A DNA stretch of 64,000 nt from the NCBI RefSeq assembly GCF_009764265.1, contig NZ_RWIR01000016.1, positions 104,070 to 168,069 of the forward strand, given 5' to 3'. Below the pieces are notes generated by a model. It was not told the DNA's origin, made no database searches, and saw only the letters and a program-made list of their open reading frames with translations. Below are positions 8,644 through 17,935 of this stretch, piece after piece. The stretch is from Pseudomonas sp. PB101 (lineage in GTDB: Bacteria; Pseudomonadota; Gammaproteobacteria; Pseudomonadales; Pseudomonadaceae). The position numbers were made by a program, and so were the translations under genes. Every line of letters begins with the position of its first letter. The first letter of the stretch is position 1.

Positions 8644-9156
8644 TTAAGCTTTTTCCCAGACTTCGAAGTTGTATGCGGGCTTGTCATCCACCGCTGGATT
8701 TTCGATGTTTGAAACCAGTTTCCACTGGTTCAAATCAAACTCCGGAAACCACGCATCCCCTTCCGGGCTCAGCGCCACACGGGTCAGGTACAGGCGATCA
8801 GCCTGCGCCAACCCTTGCGCATACAACTGCGCCCCGCCAATCAGCATCAGCTCATCGACGCCCTGTTCCTTCGCCCATGCTTCGGCGCGAACCACCGCTG
8901 CTTCCAGCGATGGATAAACCTCCGCACCTTCGAGCACCAGATCCGCCTGCCGGCTGACCACGATGTTCAAACGCCCCGGCAACGGTCGACCGAGGGAATC
9001 CCAGGTCTTGCGCCCCATGATGATCGGCTTGCCGAGGGTCGTGGCCTTGAAGTATTTGAAGTCCCCCGGCAGGTGCCAGGGCATGCTGTTGTCGACGCCG
9101 ATCACGCGGTTTTCACCGAGGGCTGCGATCAGGCTGAGGGGGAGTGATTTAGTCAT
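8644..9156 (-). CDS. folA: Dihydrofolate reductase
   Basis: FolA reduces dihydrofolate to tetrahydrofolate with NADPH and is the trimethoprim target. The 170-residue product started at MTKSLPLSLIAALG has the canonical MPWHLPGDFKYFK segment with catalytic D32 and the NADPH-binding GRKTWDSLGRPLPGR loop. A farther upstream ATG at 9222 would add 22 atypical residues and is rejected. Together with thyA (12.6 kb away, same strand) it covers the thymidylate-folate cycle. It ends 3 bases from a REP. Confidence 0.95.
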   Translation of the reverse strand: MTKSLPLSLIAALGENRVIGVDNSMPWHLPGDFKYFKATTLGKPIIMGRKTWDSLGRPLPGRLNIVVSRQADLVLEGAEVYPSLEAAVVRAEAWAKEQGVDELMLIGGAQLYAQGLAQADRLYLTRVALSPEGDAWFPEFDLNQWKLVSNIENPAVDDKPAYNFEVWEKA

Positions 9157-9241
9157 GCCGGCGAGGATACCAGAGCCGTGCTTTCGCCGATAAGCGCCAC
9201 AGCGGTTATGCTCACAGCTCAATTAAGCGACGGGATGCCGC

Positions 9242-10612
9242 GTGACTGAACTCAATACCCTCTGGCTGACAGAATCCATCCGCCTGCGCGAAGAGCACGC
9301 AGGCCCTTTGGAAGACCTTGAAGCCAACCGACTGGCCCGCAGCGCCGGCGGCGATTTGCCGTCGCGCATTCAACGCCGGGCCCTGTGGCTGGCTGAACGC
9401 GATGGCCTGGCTACGGCCCTCAAGCACTGGCTGCAAGGCGCACGACTGGCGCTGATCGTCATGGCGCTGCTGGCGGTGATCAGCGGCGCCGGCCTGGCCT
9501 TTGCGGCAATGGGTGACGGCCTGCACCCGGTGAATGTGTTCTGGGCTTTGGGCAGCCTGCTCGGGCTGAATCTGATCCTGCTGCTGAGCTGGGCCCTGGG
9601 GCTGGTGTTTGCCGGCGAACACGGCGCCAGTCTCGGGCGCCTGTGGCTGTGGCTCAGCGAAAAACTCGCCCGGGATGCCAAAGCCGCGCAGCTGGCCCCG
9701 GCTCTGCTGCTGTTGCTGCAACGCCATAAACTCAATCGCTGGGCCATCGGTGTGCTGGTCAACAGCCTGTGGTTGCTGGCGATGCTCAGCGCGCTGGTGA
9801 TCCTGCTGACGTTGATGGCGACCCGTCGCTACGGCTTCGTCTGGGAAACCACGATCCTCAGTGCCGACACCTTTATCGCCGTCACTCAAGCGCTGGGTGC
9901 GCTCCCGGCCCTGCTCGGTTTCGGCGTGCCGACCGAGGAAATGATCCGTGCCAGTGGCGATGCCGCACTGAACATCGAAAGCGCGCGTCAGGCCTGGGCC
10001 GCATGGCTGGTGGGGGTGCTGCTGGTCTACGGCGTATTGCCGCGCCTGCTGCTCGCGCTGTTTTGCCTGTGGCGCTGGAAGACCGGGCAAACAGCGCTGC
10101 GTCTGGATTTGAACCTGCCCGGCTACGCGCAACTGCGCGAACGCTTGATGCCCACCAGCGAGCGACTCGGTGTCAGCGATGAGGCACCGGCGCAACTGCA
10201 TCGCGTGGAAAGCGGCGTGACTGAACAGCAAAGCGACGGCGCGCTGTTGGTCGCCATCGAACTGGACGAGCAGCGCCCGTGGCCACCGCCATTGCCGAAA
10301 AACGTCAGCGACGCCGGCATCCTCGACAGCCGCGAGTCGCGGCACAAACTCCTCGAACAGCTGAGCCGTTTTCCTCCGGCGCGCCTGGCCATCGCCTGCG
10401 ATCCACGACGCTCGCCGGATCGCGGCAGCCTGGCCTTGATTGCCGAACTGGCCCGCAGCGCCAGCGCCACCCGCGTGTGGTTGTTGCAGGCACCCCCCGG
10501 TGAAGCGCTGGACGCCGAACGCCTGGGCGACTGGCACGTGGCGTTGCAACAGCTTGAGTTGCCGTTTGCCGATTGCGCGCCGCTGAACTGGCTGGAGACG
10601 GGTCATGACTGA
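9242..10612 (+). CDS. DUF2868 integral membrane protein
   Basis: A 456-residue protein with four to five hydrophobic segments in its first 280 residues (about 65-90, 100-125, 165-190 and 250-280), then a hydrophilic cytoplasmic C-terminal half. It matches the remembered DUF2868 family (TESIRLREEHAGPLEDLEANRLARSAGG near the N-terminus). Function is unknown. It overlaps the start of the next gene by 8 bases, so the two are translationally coupled. From memory the pair sits beside folA in other Pseudomonas too, which suggests a conserved two-protein unit of a membrane partner and a GTPase. Confidence 0.85.
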   Translation: MTELNTLWLTESIRLREEHAGPLEDLEANRLARSAGGDLPSRIQRRALWLAERDGLATALKHWLQGARLALIVMALLAVISGAGLAFAAMGDGLHPVNVFWALGSLLGLNLILLLSWALGLVFAGEHGASLGRLWLWLSEKLARDAKAAQLAPALLLLLQRHKLNRWAIGVLVNSLWLLAMLSALVILLTLMATRRYGFVWETTILSADTFIAVTQALGALPALLGFGVPTEEMIRASGDAALNIESARQAWAAWLVGVLLVYGVLPRLLLALFCLWRWKTGQTALRLDLNLPGYAQLRERLMPTSERLGVSDEAPAQLHRVESGVTEQQSDGALLVAIELDEQRPWPPPLPKNVSDAGILDSRESRHKLLEQLSRFPPARLAIACDPRRSPDRGSLALIAELARSASATRVWLLQAPPGEALDAERLGDWHVALQQLELPFADCAPLNWLETGHD

Positions 10613-11981
10613 TACCCACAAGCAGCCCCTGAAACTCGCCGTCGTCGGCCACACCAACGTCGGCAAGACCTCGTTGCTGCGCACCCTGACCCGCGATGTC
10701 GGCTTCGGTGAAGTGTCCCATCGCCCCAGCACCACGCGGCATGTCGAGGGCGCTCGGTTGTCGGTGGACGGCGAGCCGCTACTAGAACTCTACGACACAC
10801 CCGGCCTGGAAGACGCCATCGCCCTGCTCGATTACCTCGAACGCCTGGAACGCCCGGGCGAGCGCCTCGACGGCCCGGCCCGCCTGGCGCGCTTCCTCGA
10901 TGGCAGCGAAGCCCGGCAACGCTTCGAACAGGAAGCCAAGGTGCTGCGCCAGTTGCTGGCGTCGGACGCCGGGCTCTATGTGATCGACGCCCGGGAGCCG
11001 GTGCTGGCCAAGTATCGCGACGAGCTGGAAGTGCTGGCCAGTTGCGGCAAACCCTTGCTGCCGGTACTGAACTTCGTCAGCAGCGCCAACCACCGCGAGC
11101 CGGCCTGGCGGGAAGCGCTGGCGCGGCTAGGCTTGCATGCCCTGGTGCGCTTCGACAGCGTCGCGCCGCCGGAGGATGGCGAGCGTCGACTCTACGAAAG
11201 CCTCGCCCTGCTGCTGGAGTCTGCCCGGCCGCAACTGGAACGCCTGATCGCCGATCAGCAAGCCCAGCGCCTGGCTCGCCAGCAAAGCGCAGCGCGATTG
11301 ATTGCCGAGTTGCTGATCGATTGTGCGGCTTGTCGGCGCAGCGTGGTCAGTGAGGCCGAACGGGAACAACAGGCGATCAGCGAACTGCGCAAAGCCGTAC
11401 GTCAGCGTGAGCAGCGTTGCGTCGAGTCCCTGCTCAAGCTCTACGCCTTCCGCCCACAGGATGCCGCGGCCAGTGATTTGCCGCTGCTCGACGGTCGTTG
11501 GGGCGACGACTTGTTCAATCCGGAAACCCTGAAGCAACTGGGTGTGCGGGTCGGTGGCGGAATCGCTGCCGGCGCGGCCGCCGGGGCCGGGGTCGATTTG
11601 CTGGTGGGTGGCATCACCTTGGGCGCAGCGGCATTGGCCGGAGCGATTGCCGGAGGCGCCCTGCAAACCGCACGCAGCTATGGCGGTCGCTTGCTGGGCA
11701 AGATCAAGGGCCAGCGCGAACTGACGGTGGATGACAACGTGTTGCGCCTGTTGGCGCTGCGCCAGCGCCAATTGCTGCAAGCGCTCAATGCCCGTGGGCA
11801 CGCGGCGATGGACAGCATTCAGGTGGCAGCGCCCCAGGACAAGAGCTGGCGCGAAGGCAAATTGCCCGAGGCGCTGAACAAGGCGCGGGCGCATCCGCAG
11901 TGGTCGTCGCTCAATCCGCATCCGAAGTTGAATCAGGCGGAGCGGCAGGATCAGGTTGAGGCACTGGCAAGAGATTTATAG
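10605..11981 (+). CDS. Era/TrmE-like GTPase with DUF3482 C-terminal domain
   Basis: A 458-residue protein. The P-loop GHTNVGKT is at residues 15-22 and a DTPG switch-II motif follows. The usual NKxD base-recognition motif is not obvious (LPVLNFVSS lies in its place), a possible change in nucleotide selectivity. Residues around 310-355 are a Gly/Ala-rich hydrophobic stretch (GGGIAAGAAAGAGVDLLVGG) that could insert in or lie on a membrane. The C-terminal region is DUF3482 as remembered. It is coupled to the DUF2868 membrane protein by an 8-base overlap. The physiological role is unknown. Confidence 0.85.
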   Translation: MTDTHKQPLKLAVVGHTNVGKTSLLRTLTRDVGFGEVSHRPSTTRHVEGARLSVDGEPLLELYDTPGLEDAIALLDYLERLERPGERLDGPARLARFLDGSEARQRFEQEAKVLRQLLASDAGLYVIDAREPVLAKYRDELEVLASCGKPLLPVLNFVSSANHREPAWREALARLGLHALVRFDSVAPPEDGERRLYESLALLLESARPQLERLIADQQAQRLARQQSAARLIAELLIDCAACRRSVVSEAEREQQAISELRKAVRQREQRCVESLLKLYAFRPQDAAASDLPLLDGRWGDDLFNPETLKQLGVRVGGGIAAGAAAGAGVDLLVGGITLGAAALAGAIAGGALQTARSYGGRLLGKIKGQRELTVDDNVLRLLALRQRQLLQALNARGHAAMDSIQVAAPQDKSWREGKLPEALNKARAHPQWSSLNPHPKLNQAERQDQVEALARDL

Positions 11982-11995
11982 GGGCTGAGCCGGCG

Positions 11996-12088
11996 CCATC
12001 GCGGGCAAGCCCGCTCCCACAGGTTTTCTGGTGTACACAAGATCTGTGTCACCACTGATCCTTGTGGGAGCGGGCTTGCCCGCGATGG
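11996..12088. repeat. BIME after the DUF3482 gene
   Basis: Two inverted TCCCACA-type REPs with GCGGGCAAGCCCGC cores sit at 11996-12022 and 12062-12088, between convergent genes. Confidence 0.85.
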
Positions 12089-12108
12089 CCGCGCCTCGAT
12101 TCAAAGGT

Positions 12109-12666
12109 TCACGCCGCCAACAGGCGCGACGCCTTGTCCTTCAACACCGCCAGATCAATCACCGGCACATGCATCTCTTTCGCCAGTTCATCCCACTGAC
12201 GCATGCGCAAGCTCACGGCACACAGCGGGTCCTGCTCGAACGCCTCGGCCTCTGCAGCCGTCATCACCCCGCCCTGATATTCCAGGGTCCGGCGACTGGC
12301 TTCGCTCAGGCGATCATAGTATCCCGCCTCCTTGAGCGTCAGATAACGCTTGGCCTGCACGTGGTATTCGACCAGCCGCGCCATGCGCTCGCTGAATCCG
12401 GCGCGGCGTAAATAGTCAGCGCCGAGCCGCTCATGGCTGACTACGCCGTAGCCGCCCATGTTCTCGGCACTCTCGGCGCAGATGTGCCCGATGTCGTGAA
12501 AGAACGCTGCCAGCACCACTTCATCGTCGAAGCCTTCGGCCATGGCCAATTGCGCAGCCTGGGACATGTGCTCAATCTGCGACACCGGCTCGCCGATGTA
12601 GTCGCTGTCACCAAAGCGCTCGTACAGAGCGAACACTTCGGCGATCACTTGCTCTTTACGCTCCAT
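12109..12666 (-). CDS. PhnZ-like HD-domain di-iron phosphonate oxygenase
   Basis: A 185-residue HD protein of the phosphonate-operon HDIG family (TIGR03276 as remembered). PhnZ oxidatively cleaves the C-P bond of (R)-1-hydroxy-2-aminoethylphosphonate to glycine and phosphate. All expected metal ligands are present: H33, H57-D58, H61, H78, H102 and D159. Substrate-loop Y23 and E26 correspond to PhnZ Y24 and E27. Its start overlaps the stop of the FAD oxidoreductase gene (ATGA), so it is translationally coupled. No PhnY-type hydroxylase, which normally makes the PhnZ substrate, is in the window, so the true substrate is open. Confidence 0.85.
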   Translation of the reverse strand: MERKEQVIAEVFALYERFGDSDYIGEPVSQIEHMSQAAQLAMAEGFDDEVVLAAFFHDIGHICAESAENMGGYGVVSHERLGADYLRRAGFSERMARLVEYHVQAKRYLTLKEAGYYDRLSEASRRTLEYQGGVMTAAEAEAFEQDPLCAVSLRMRQWDELAKEMHVPVIDLAVLKDKASRLLAA

Positions 12667-13799
12667 CAGATTTCTCCCAATACCGTGGCAACGTTGCGTT
12701 CGGCCATGGCCGGCCCGACGCTCATACCGACACCGGAGTGCATCAACGCCACGCCCAGGCCTTTTTCCGGGCGCAGGAACGAGAAGGGTCCCGGCCCCCG
12801 TGAACCATAGACGCCCTGCCAGCGTTCGACCACCTGCACCTTGCAGCCCAGCGTCTGCTCGGCCAGTTCGATCATCCAGTCATCGACCTGTTCGGCATTG
12901 AAGGGCGAGGGATCGCTGCCGTAATGGTGCGAATCGCCGATGATCAACTCGCCATGGGGCGTCGGACTGATCAGCAGGTGAATGCCGTTTTCGTGCAGAT
13001 GCGGCGCGTATTGCAGAATTTCCGCCTGCACCGCCGCAGCCTCCGGCAAATCGGCGAAGGCGCCGTAGTGCACGCAACTCAACCCGGTGAGCAACGCGTG
13101 TTGCAAGTTGAGGTTGATCTGCGGTCGGGCGCGGAGCATTTGCAGGCGGCAGATTTGCGGGTCGAGCTCGGCGATTTGCGCGGCCAGCAAGGTCTGATAA
13201 TCGTGGCCGGAGCAGACGATGATCTGCTCGGCACTGAAGCTGCCGGCCGTGCTGTACAAGCGGCCCGGCTCGATATCACGCACCAGGGTGGAGAAGTGAA
13301 ACTCGACGCCCAGGTCGCGGCGCAGGAAGTCGATCAACGCCGGAATCGCTTCGCGTGAGTACAGTTGTTGGTCGTCCATGCCGTGCAACGCTGCGCGGTG
13401 ATGGCGGAACTGGCCGCCGTACAAATCGCGCAAGGCGGCACCGCGCAACAGGTCGACACGGTAACCGTGCTCCACCGCGCGGCCGTCGCAGAAGGCTTCC
13501 AGCAATTGCTCTTCGGCCTCGGTGCGGGCGAACAGGTACGAGCCATTGCGCTTGAGTTGCAGGCCTGCGAGCTGTGCCCAATCGCCCCAGATTGCGCGGC
13601 TGGCGCGGGCCAGTTCGAGCATCGGTCCCGGTGGTTGGCCGGTGACCAGTGCCTGGCCGAAGTTACGCACCGAAGCGCCGACAGGCGTTTCGCTGCGCTC
13701 GAATACCCTGACCTTCAGACCGCGTTTGGCGGCGGCATAGGCGTGGGACAAGCCCAGGATGCCGGCGCCGACGATCAGCATGTCGTTGTGTTGTGTCAT
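12666..13799 (-). CDS. FAD-dependent oxidoreductase of phosphonate clusters (TIGR03364-type)
   Basis: A 377-residue DAO-family flavoprotein with an N-terminal Rossmann motif (VGAGILGLSHAYAAAKRG, residues 10-27) and a C-terminal SRGPGPFSFLRPEKGLGVALMHSGVGMS segment typical of glycine/sarcosine-oxidase folds. From memory it matches the TIGR03364 family found with phosphonate genes. Related enzymes (PbfD) were reported to oxidise N-methylated or substituted aminoethylphosphonates to phosphonoacetaldehyde. It is coupled to the HD oxygenase gene downstream. Upstream, beyond a BIME, lies the 2-AEP transporter on the same strand. The substrate is inferred from context only. Confidence 0.82.
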   Translation of the reverse strand: MTQHNDMLIVGAGILGLSHAYAAAKRGLKVRVFERSETPVGASVRNFGQALVTGQPPGPMLELARASRAIWGDWAQLAGLQLKRNGSYLFARTEAEEQLLEAFCDGRAVEHGYRVDLLRGAALRDLYGGQFRHHRAALHGMDDQQLYSREAIPALIDFLRRDLGVEFHFSTLVRDIEPGRLYSTAGSFSAEQIIVCSGHDYQTLLAAQIAELDPQICRLQMLRARPQINLNLQHALLTGLSCVHYGAFADLPEAAAVQAEILQYAPHLHENGIHLLISPTPHGELIIGDSHHYGSDPSPFNAEQVDDWMIELAEQTLGCKVQVVERWQGVYGSRGPGPFSFLRPEKGLGVALMHSGVGMSVGPAMAERNVATVLGEI

Positions 13800-13824
13800 C
13801 TAGAGGTGCTCTGAATGAGAGACC

Positions 13825-13920
13825 GCTATCGCGGGCAAGCCCGCTCCCACAGGTTTCGAGGTGTTCACAAAATCTGCATTCACCATAGATCCCTGTGGGA
13901 GCTGGCTTGCCAGCGATGAG
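13825..13920. repeat. BIME within the phosphonate cluster
   Basis: Inverted TCCCACA-type REPs at 13825-13852 and 13893-13920 lie between the transporter operon and the FAD oxidoreductase gene. The position could attenuate or segment the polycistronic message, giving more transporter than enzyme. Confidence 0.85.
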
Positions 13921-13942
13921 GCCCTGTCAGCCGATGAAAATC

Positions 13943-14968
13943 TTACTTGGCCGCCACTTTCTCGGACTTGCCGTCATAGCGTTTGCGCCATTCGGTCAGG
14001 ATCTCGTCGCGGTTCTTCGAAGCCCAGGCGAAGTCGTTCTTGATCAGGCGCTGTTCGTAGTCGGCCGGCAGTTCGGTCTGCGGCTTGGCGATGCCAGGCT
14101 GGGCGAGTACGGCGAAGTTTTCCTTGTAGAGATCCATCGCCTCAGGGCTGGCAGAGAAGTCAGCCAGTTTCTTTGCCGCTTCCTCGTGGGCAGTGCCCTT
14201 GATCACGGCAGTCGCTTCGATTTCCCAGCCCAGGCCTTCCTTCGGCAGGATGATGTCCAGTGGTGCGCCCTGGCGTTTCAGTTGAACCGCCGGGTACTCG
14301 AAGGAAATACCGATCGGGAATTCGCCAGCGGCGGCCAGTTTGCAAGGCTTGGAGCCGGAGTGAACGTACTGGCCGATGTTCTGGTGCAGGCCGTCCATGT
14401 AGGCCCAGCCCTGCTTCTCGCCGAAGGTTTGCAACCAGGCGCTGACGTCGAGGAAACCGGTGCCGGACGAGGCCGGGTTGGGCATGACGATCTTGCCTTT
14501 GTACTCAGGCTTGGTCAGGTCTTGCCAGCTCACGGGCTTGGTCAGGCCCTGCTTCTCGGCTTCGACGGTGTTGAAGCAGATGGTCGCGGCCCAGACGTCC
14601 ATGCCGACCCAGGCTGGCGGATTGGCGGCGTCGCGGTAGTTCGCACCGATCTTGCTAAGATCCTTCGGTGCGTAGCTTTGCAGCATGCCTTGCTGATCGA
14701 GGATCGCCAGGCTGGAAGCCGCCAGCCCCCACACGGCGTCAGCCTGCGGACGGGCTTTTTCGGCGAGCAACTTGGCGGTGATGATGCCGGTGGAATCGCG
14801 CACCCACTTGATTTCGACGTCCGGGTTGGCCTTCTCGAAGGCCTCTTTGTAGGTCTTCAGCTGTTCGGCTTCGAGGGCGGTGTACACCGTCAACTCGGTT
14901 TTCGCCGCGAAGGCGTTCAGGCTGAAAGCGGTGAGGACAGCAGCGGCCAGGGCCAGGGGCTTGAACAT
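13943..14968 (-). CDS. phnS: 2-aminoethylphosphonate ABC transporter, periplasmic binding protein
   Basis: A 341-residue extracytoplasmic binding protein of the iron/2-AEP type (TIGR03261 as remembered). It has a signal peptide ending AFA or ALA near residue 21, then KTELTVYTALEAEQLKTYKEAFEKANPDVEIKWVRDSTG, a typical lobe-I start. The assignment to 2-AEP instead of ferric iron rests on family resemblance and on the neighbouring phosphonate enzymes and LysR regulator. It is the third gene of the transporter operon, 39 bases after the permease. Confidence 0.87.
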   Translation of the reverse strand: MFKPLALAAAVLTAFSLNAFAAKTELTVYTALEAEQLKTYKEAFEKANPDVEIKWVRDSTGIITAKLLAEKARPQADAVWGLAASSLAILDQQGMLQSYAPKDLSKIGANYRDAANPPAWVGMDVWAATICFNTVEAEKQGLTKPVSWQDLTKPEYKGKIVMPNPASSGTGFLDVSAWLQTFGEKQGWAYMDGLHQNIGQYVHSGSKPCKLAAAGEFPIGISFEYPAVQLKRQGAPLDIILPKEGLGWEIEATAVIKGTAHEEAAKKLADFSASPEAMDLYKENFAVLAQPGIAKPQTELPADYEQRLIKNDFAWASKNRDEILTEWRKRYDGKSEKVAAK

Positions 14969-15007
14969 GATCTTTTCCTGTTTTTTGAGTTGAGGGGTTG
15001 TGCAGAT

Positions 15008-16732
15008 TCAATGACCGGGCGCGGTCTGCCGCCAGGCCTGGGAGCGGCGCAGCAAGCCGCGCGATGCCCAGGCCAGCAGCAGGGACACGCCCGCCGAGGT
15101 AATCAGGATCAGGGTCGACATCGCCGCCGCGCCGCCGACGTTGCCGGCGTCGTCCATGTTCAGCACCGCCACCGCCGCGAGGATGGTGTCGGGGCTGTAG
15201 AGGAAGATCGCCGCCGAGACGGTGGTCATGGCCGAGACGAACAGGTAGCGCACGATGTCCAGCAACGCCGGCAGGCAGATCGGCACGGTAACGCGCAGGT
15301 AGTGGCGGTACAGCGGCGCCTTGAGCGACAGCGCAGCGGCTTCGAACTCGGCGTCGAGCTGGCGCAGCGCGGTGGTGGCGGTCATTTGCGCGGTGGTCAA
15401 ATAGTGCGCAATGGTGCAGACGACCAGCAGGGTCATGGTCCCGTAGAGCACATGGAGCGGGTTGCCGGTGAGGTTGAAGAAGAATACGTAACCCAAACCC
15501 AGCACCAGGCCCGGCACCGCCATCGGCACGAAGCTGAGCATGCGCAAGGTCAGGTTCAAGCCGCGCTGCCCTTTGGTTTTTTCCATCAGGTAAGCGCCTG
15601 TGAAGATCAGCATGGAGCCGATCAACGCGGTGCCCAGGGCCATCTTCAGGCTGTTGCCATAGGCCAGCCAGCCACCGCCGGCGGTTTCGTTGAACTGATA
15701 GTGGTTGAGCGACAGCGACAGGTTGTACGGCCAGAACTTCACCAGGGACGAAAACACCGCCATGCCGAACACCAACAGCAACGCGGCGCAGATCAGCAAC
15801 ACGATGGCCATGTAGCAGCTGTCGCGCAGCTTCGACGGCGCGGGTTTGAACACTTGGGCGCGGCCGCTCATGGAATCGCCGTGACGACGACGCAACCAGG
15901 CATCGACGCCGAAGCTGAACAGCGCCGGCAGCAACAACACCATGCCGATCAAGGCACCGCGCCCGAACTGCTGTTGGCCGACCACGGCTTTGTAGGCTTC
16001 CAGCGCCAGTACCTGATAATCGCCACCGACCACTACAGGCACGCCGAAATCAGTGATGGTCAGGGTGAACACCAGGCAGAACGCAGCGAACACGGCCTGG
16101 CGGGTCGCCGGCCAGGTGATGCTGCGGAAGGCTTTCGCGGGGCTGGCGCCCATGCTCGAGGCCGCGTCGAACAGCCGTGCATCCGCCAGGGACAGGGCCG
16201 ACAGCAGAATCATCAAGGCATGCGGGAAGGTGTAGATCACCTCACCCAGAACGATGCCCCAGAAGCCGTAGATGTTGTCCGAGAGCAGGCCACGCAACAT
16301 GCCCTGGTTGCCGAACAGATACACCAGCGCAATACCGGGCAGCATCGACGGCGCCATCAATGGCAGCAACGAGATACCGCGCCAGATGCCTTTGGCCGGA
16401 ATCAAGGTGCGTTGCAGGGCGTAGGCAAACAGGTAGGCCAGCGGTACGACAATGGCCGCGACGCTGAGGGAAACTTTCAGGCTGTTGCCGAGCAACCAGT
16501 GGAAATTCTCGCTGGTCACCAGCTCTTTCGCGGCGACCCAGCCACCGCCCTGCCCGGCCTCTGCGCTGAAACCGCGCCAGAAGATCGCCAGCAACGGCAT
16601 CAACACGGCAACGCCCAACAACATCAGCATGAGGACCTTGCCACCAACCACGAACAACCGGTCACCGAACTCGACGCGGGTGGACTGCCGAACCTGCCTT
16701 TGTGGCAGCGGCAGCGCGATGTTCGCGCTCAT
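15008..16732 (-). CDS. phnU: 2-aminoethylphosphonate ABC transporter, double permease
   Basis: A 574-residue protein with two consecutive permease modules, each with about six membrane helices and an EAA-type loop (IVLGEVIYTFPHALMILLSALSLADARLFDAASSMGASP in the first half, QLDAEFEAAALSLKAPLYRHYLRVTVP in the second). Natural fusions of this kind are normal for the family (TIGR03262 as remembered), so this is not a recent fusion. The stop of the ATPase gene upstream overlaps its ATG (ATGA), indicating tight coupling. The symbol follows the 2-AEP transporter nomenclature. Confidence 0.87.
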   Translation of the reverse strand: MSANIALPLPQRQVRQSTRVEFGDRLFVVGGKVLMLMLLGVAVLMPLLAIFWRGFSAEAGQGGGWVAAKELVTSENFHWLLGNSLKVSLSVAAIVVPLAYLFAYALQRTLIPAKGIWRGISLLPLMAPSMLPGIALVYLFGNQGMLRGLLSDNIYGFWGIVLGEVIYTFPHALMILLSALSLADARLFDAASSMGASPAKAFRSITWPATRQAVFAAFCLVFTLTITDFGVPVVVGGDYQVLALEAYKAVVGQQQFGRGALIGMVLLLPALFSFGVDAWLRRRHGDSMSGRAQVFKPAPSKLRDSCYMAIVLLICAALLLVFGMAVFSSLVKFWPYNLSLSLNHYQFNETAGGGWLAYGNSLKMALGTALIGSMLIFTGAYLMEKTKGQRGLNLTLRMLSFVPMAVPGLVLGLGYVFFFNLTGNPLHVLYGTMTLLVVCTIAHYLTTAQMTATTALRQLDAEFEAAALSLKAPLYRHYLRVTVPICLPALLDIVRYLFVSAMTTVSAAIFLYSPDTILAAVAVLNMDDAGNVGGAAAMSTLILITSAGVSLLLAWASRGLLRRSQAWRQTAPGH

Positions 16733-17808
16733 CAGGCGAACACCTGCAGGCTGCGCGGCGGCAAGGCGACCATGATCTGCTGCGCGCCAAGGCGCGGCAT
16801 GGCTTCCGGCGCCAGTTCCGCCAACAGTGCGTGGCCCGGCAATTGATCGAGTTCAAAACTCATACGGCAGCGGTTGCCGAGGAAGGTGATTTCACGAACC
16901 TTGGCCGGGAACAGGTTTTCCTCGTGCACCAGCGGATTGACGTTGATCGCTTCCGGGCGGCAGAACAAACGGCCGGAAGCGGTCTTGGCGCCGCCATCGG
17001 CCAGACGCACGTTCATCCCGCCGACCTGGGCGTGACTGTCGCTACTGCGCTGGAACGGTAGCCAGTTACCCTGGCCGACGAACTCAGCCACGAATGGCGT
17101 GGCCGGGCGGTTGTAGATTTCCTGCGGGGTGGCGTATTGCTCGACCTTGCCGTTGTTCATCACGGCGATGCGGTCGGCCATCAACATGGCTTCATCCTGA
17201 TTGTGGGTGACCATCAGGGTGGTGATGCCGAGGTTGCGTTGCAGCTGGCGCAGTTCGGTACACAGATGCTCGCGGACTCGCGCATCGAGAGCCGACATCG
17301 GCTCGTCCAGCAGCAACAGCGAAGGCGCCGGAGCCAGGGCGCGAGCCAGTGCGACCCGCTGCTGCTGGCCACCGGACAACTGGCCGGGGTACTTTTTCTC
17401 GCTGCCGCTCAGGCCGACCAGCTCGAGCATCTGACCGACACGCTGGCGAGTCTGGTCGCGACCATTGCCGGCGAGGCCGTAGGCAATGTTCGCTTCGACC
17501 GTGAGATTGGGGAACAAGGCGTAGGACTGGAACAGAATGCCGTAGTCCCGCGCCTGGGGTGCCAGGTGGGAAACATCACGGTCGCCCAGGTACAACTCGC
17601 CGCTGTCCTGCTTCTCGAGGCCGGCGATGCAGCGCAGCAAAGTGGTCTTGCCACAGCCCGACGGGCCCAGCAGGCACACCAGCTCACCGGCGGCCACGTC
17701 GAGGGACACGTTATCCAGCGCCGTGAAAGCACCGAAGCGTTTCTGTACCCCGCGCACCTTCATTGGCGCGCCGGGGTTGGTCAGGGCAGTTGCGATCGAG
17801 TTGTTCAT
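16732..17808 (-). CDS. phnT: 2-aminoethylphosphonate ABC transporter, ATP-binding protein
   Basis: A 358-residue ATPase with Walker A GPSGCGKTTL (around 51-60), signature [15 protein letters not shown], Walker B LLLDEPMSALD and an H-loop MVTHNQDEA. The C-terminal TOBE-like regulatory domain (from about 250) is typical of this importer class. It is the first gene of the operon, with 127 bases separating it from the LysR gene that is encoded upstream on the same strand. It energises PhnU with PhnS as the binding protein. Confidence 0.88.
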   Translation of the reverse strand: MNNSIATALTNPGAPMKVRGVQKRFGAFTALDNVSLDVAAGELVCLLGPSGCGKTTLLRCIAGLEKQDSGELYLGDRDVSHLAPQARDYGILFQSYALFPNLTVEANIAYGLAGNGRDQTRQRVGQMLELVGLSGSEKKYPGQLSGGQQQRVALARALAPAPSLLLLDEPMSALDARVREHLCTELRQLQRNLGITTLMVTHNQDEAMLMADRIAVMNNGKVEQYATPQEIYNRPATPFVAEFVGQGNWLPFQRSSDSHAQVGGMNVRLADGGAKTASGRLFCRPEAINVNPLVHEENLFPAKVREITFLGNRCRMSFELDQLPGHALLAELAPEAMPRLGAQQIMVALPPRSLQVFA

Positions 17809-17935
17809 GGACGGGCCTCATCTGGCAGATGGGGCCATCCTAGAGTTGTAATGAGTCCGTCATGTGGCAGTAAGGCAAAAACTGCCGATAGTGGTATTCG
17901 AGGATTTTGGTTCAAGTCTTGTGGCAAAGAAGATC
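17809..17935 (-). promoter_or_regulatory. Presumed phn operon promoter and LysR operator region
   Basis: These 127 bases lie between the LysR gene and phnT, both on the minus strand. A LysR-type regulator would be expected to act here. No single T-N11-A dyad or -35/-10 pair stands out enough to be named. Confidence 0.4.

Noticed and set aside
15008..16732. The 574-residue permease as a novel gene fusion
   Set aside because: Double-module permeases are the normal form in this 2-AEP/iron importer class.
13895..16846. A 983-residue open frame antisense to the phosphonate transporter genes
   Set aside because: It runs across two well-supported genes and a BIME, is extremely rich in Gln, His, Arg and Gly, and shows no domain. 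It is a shadow of high GC bias.
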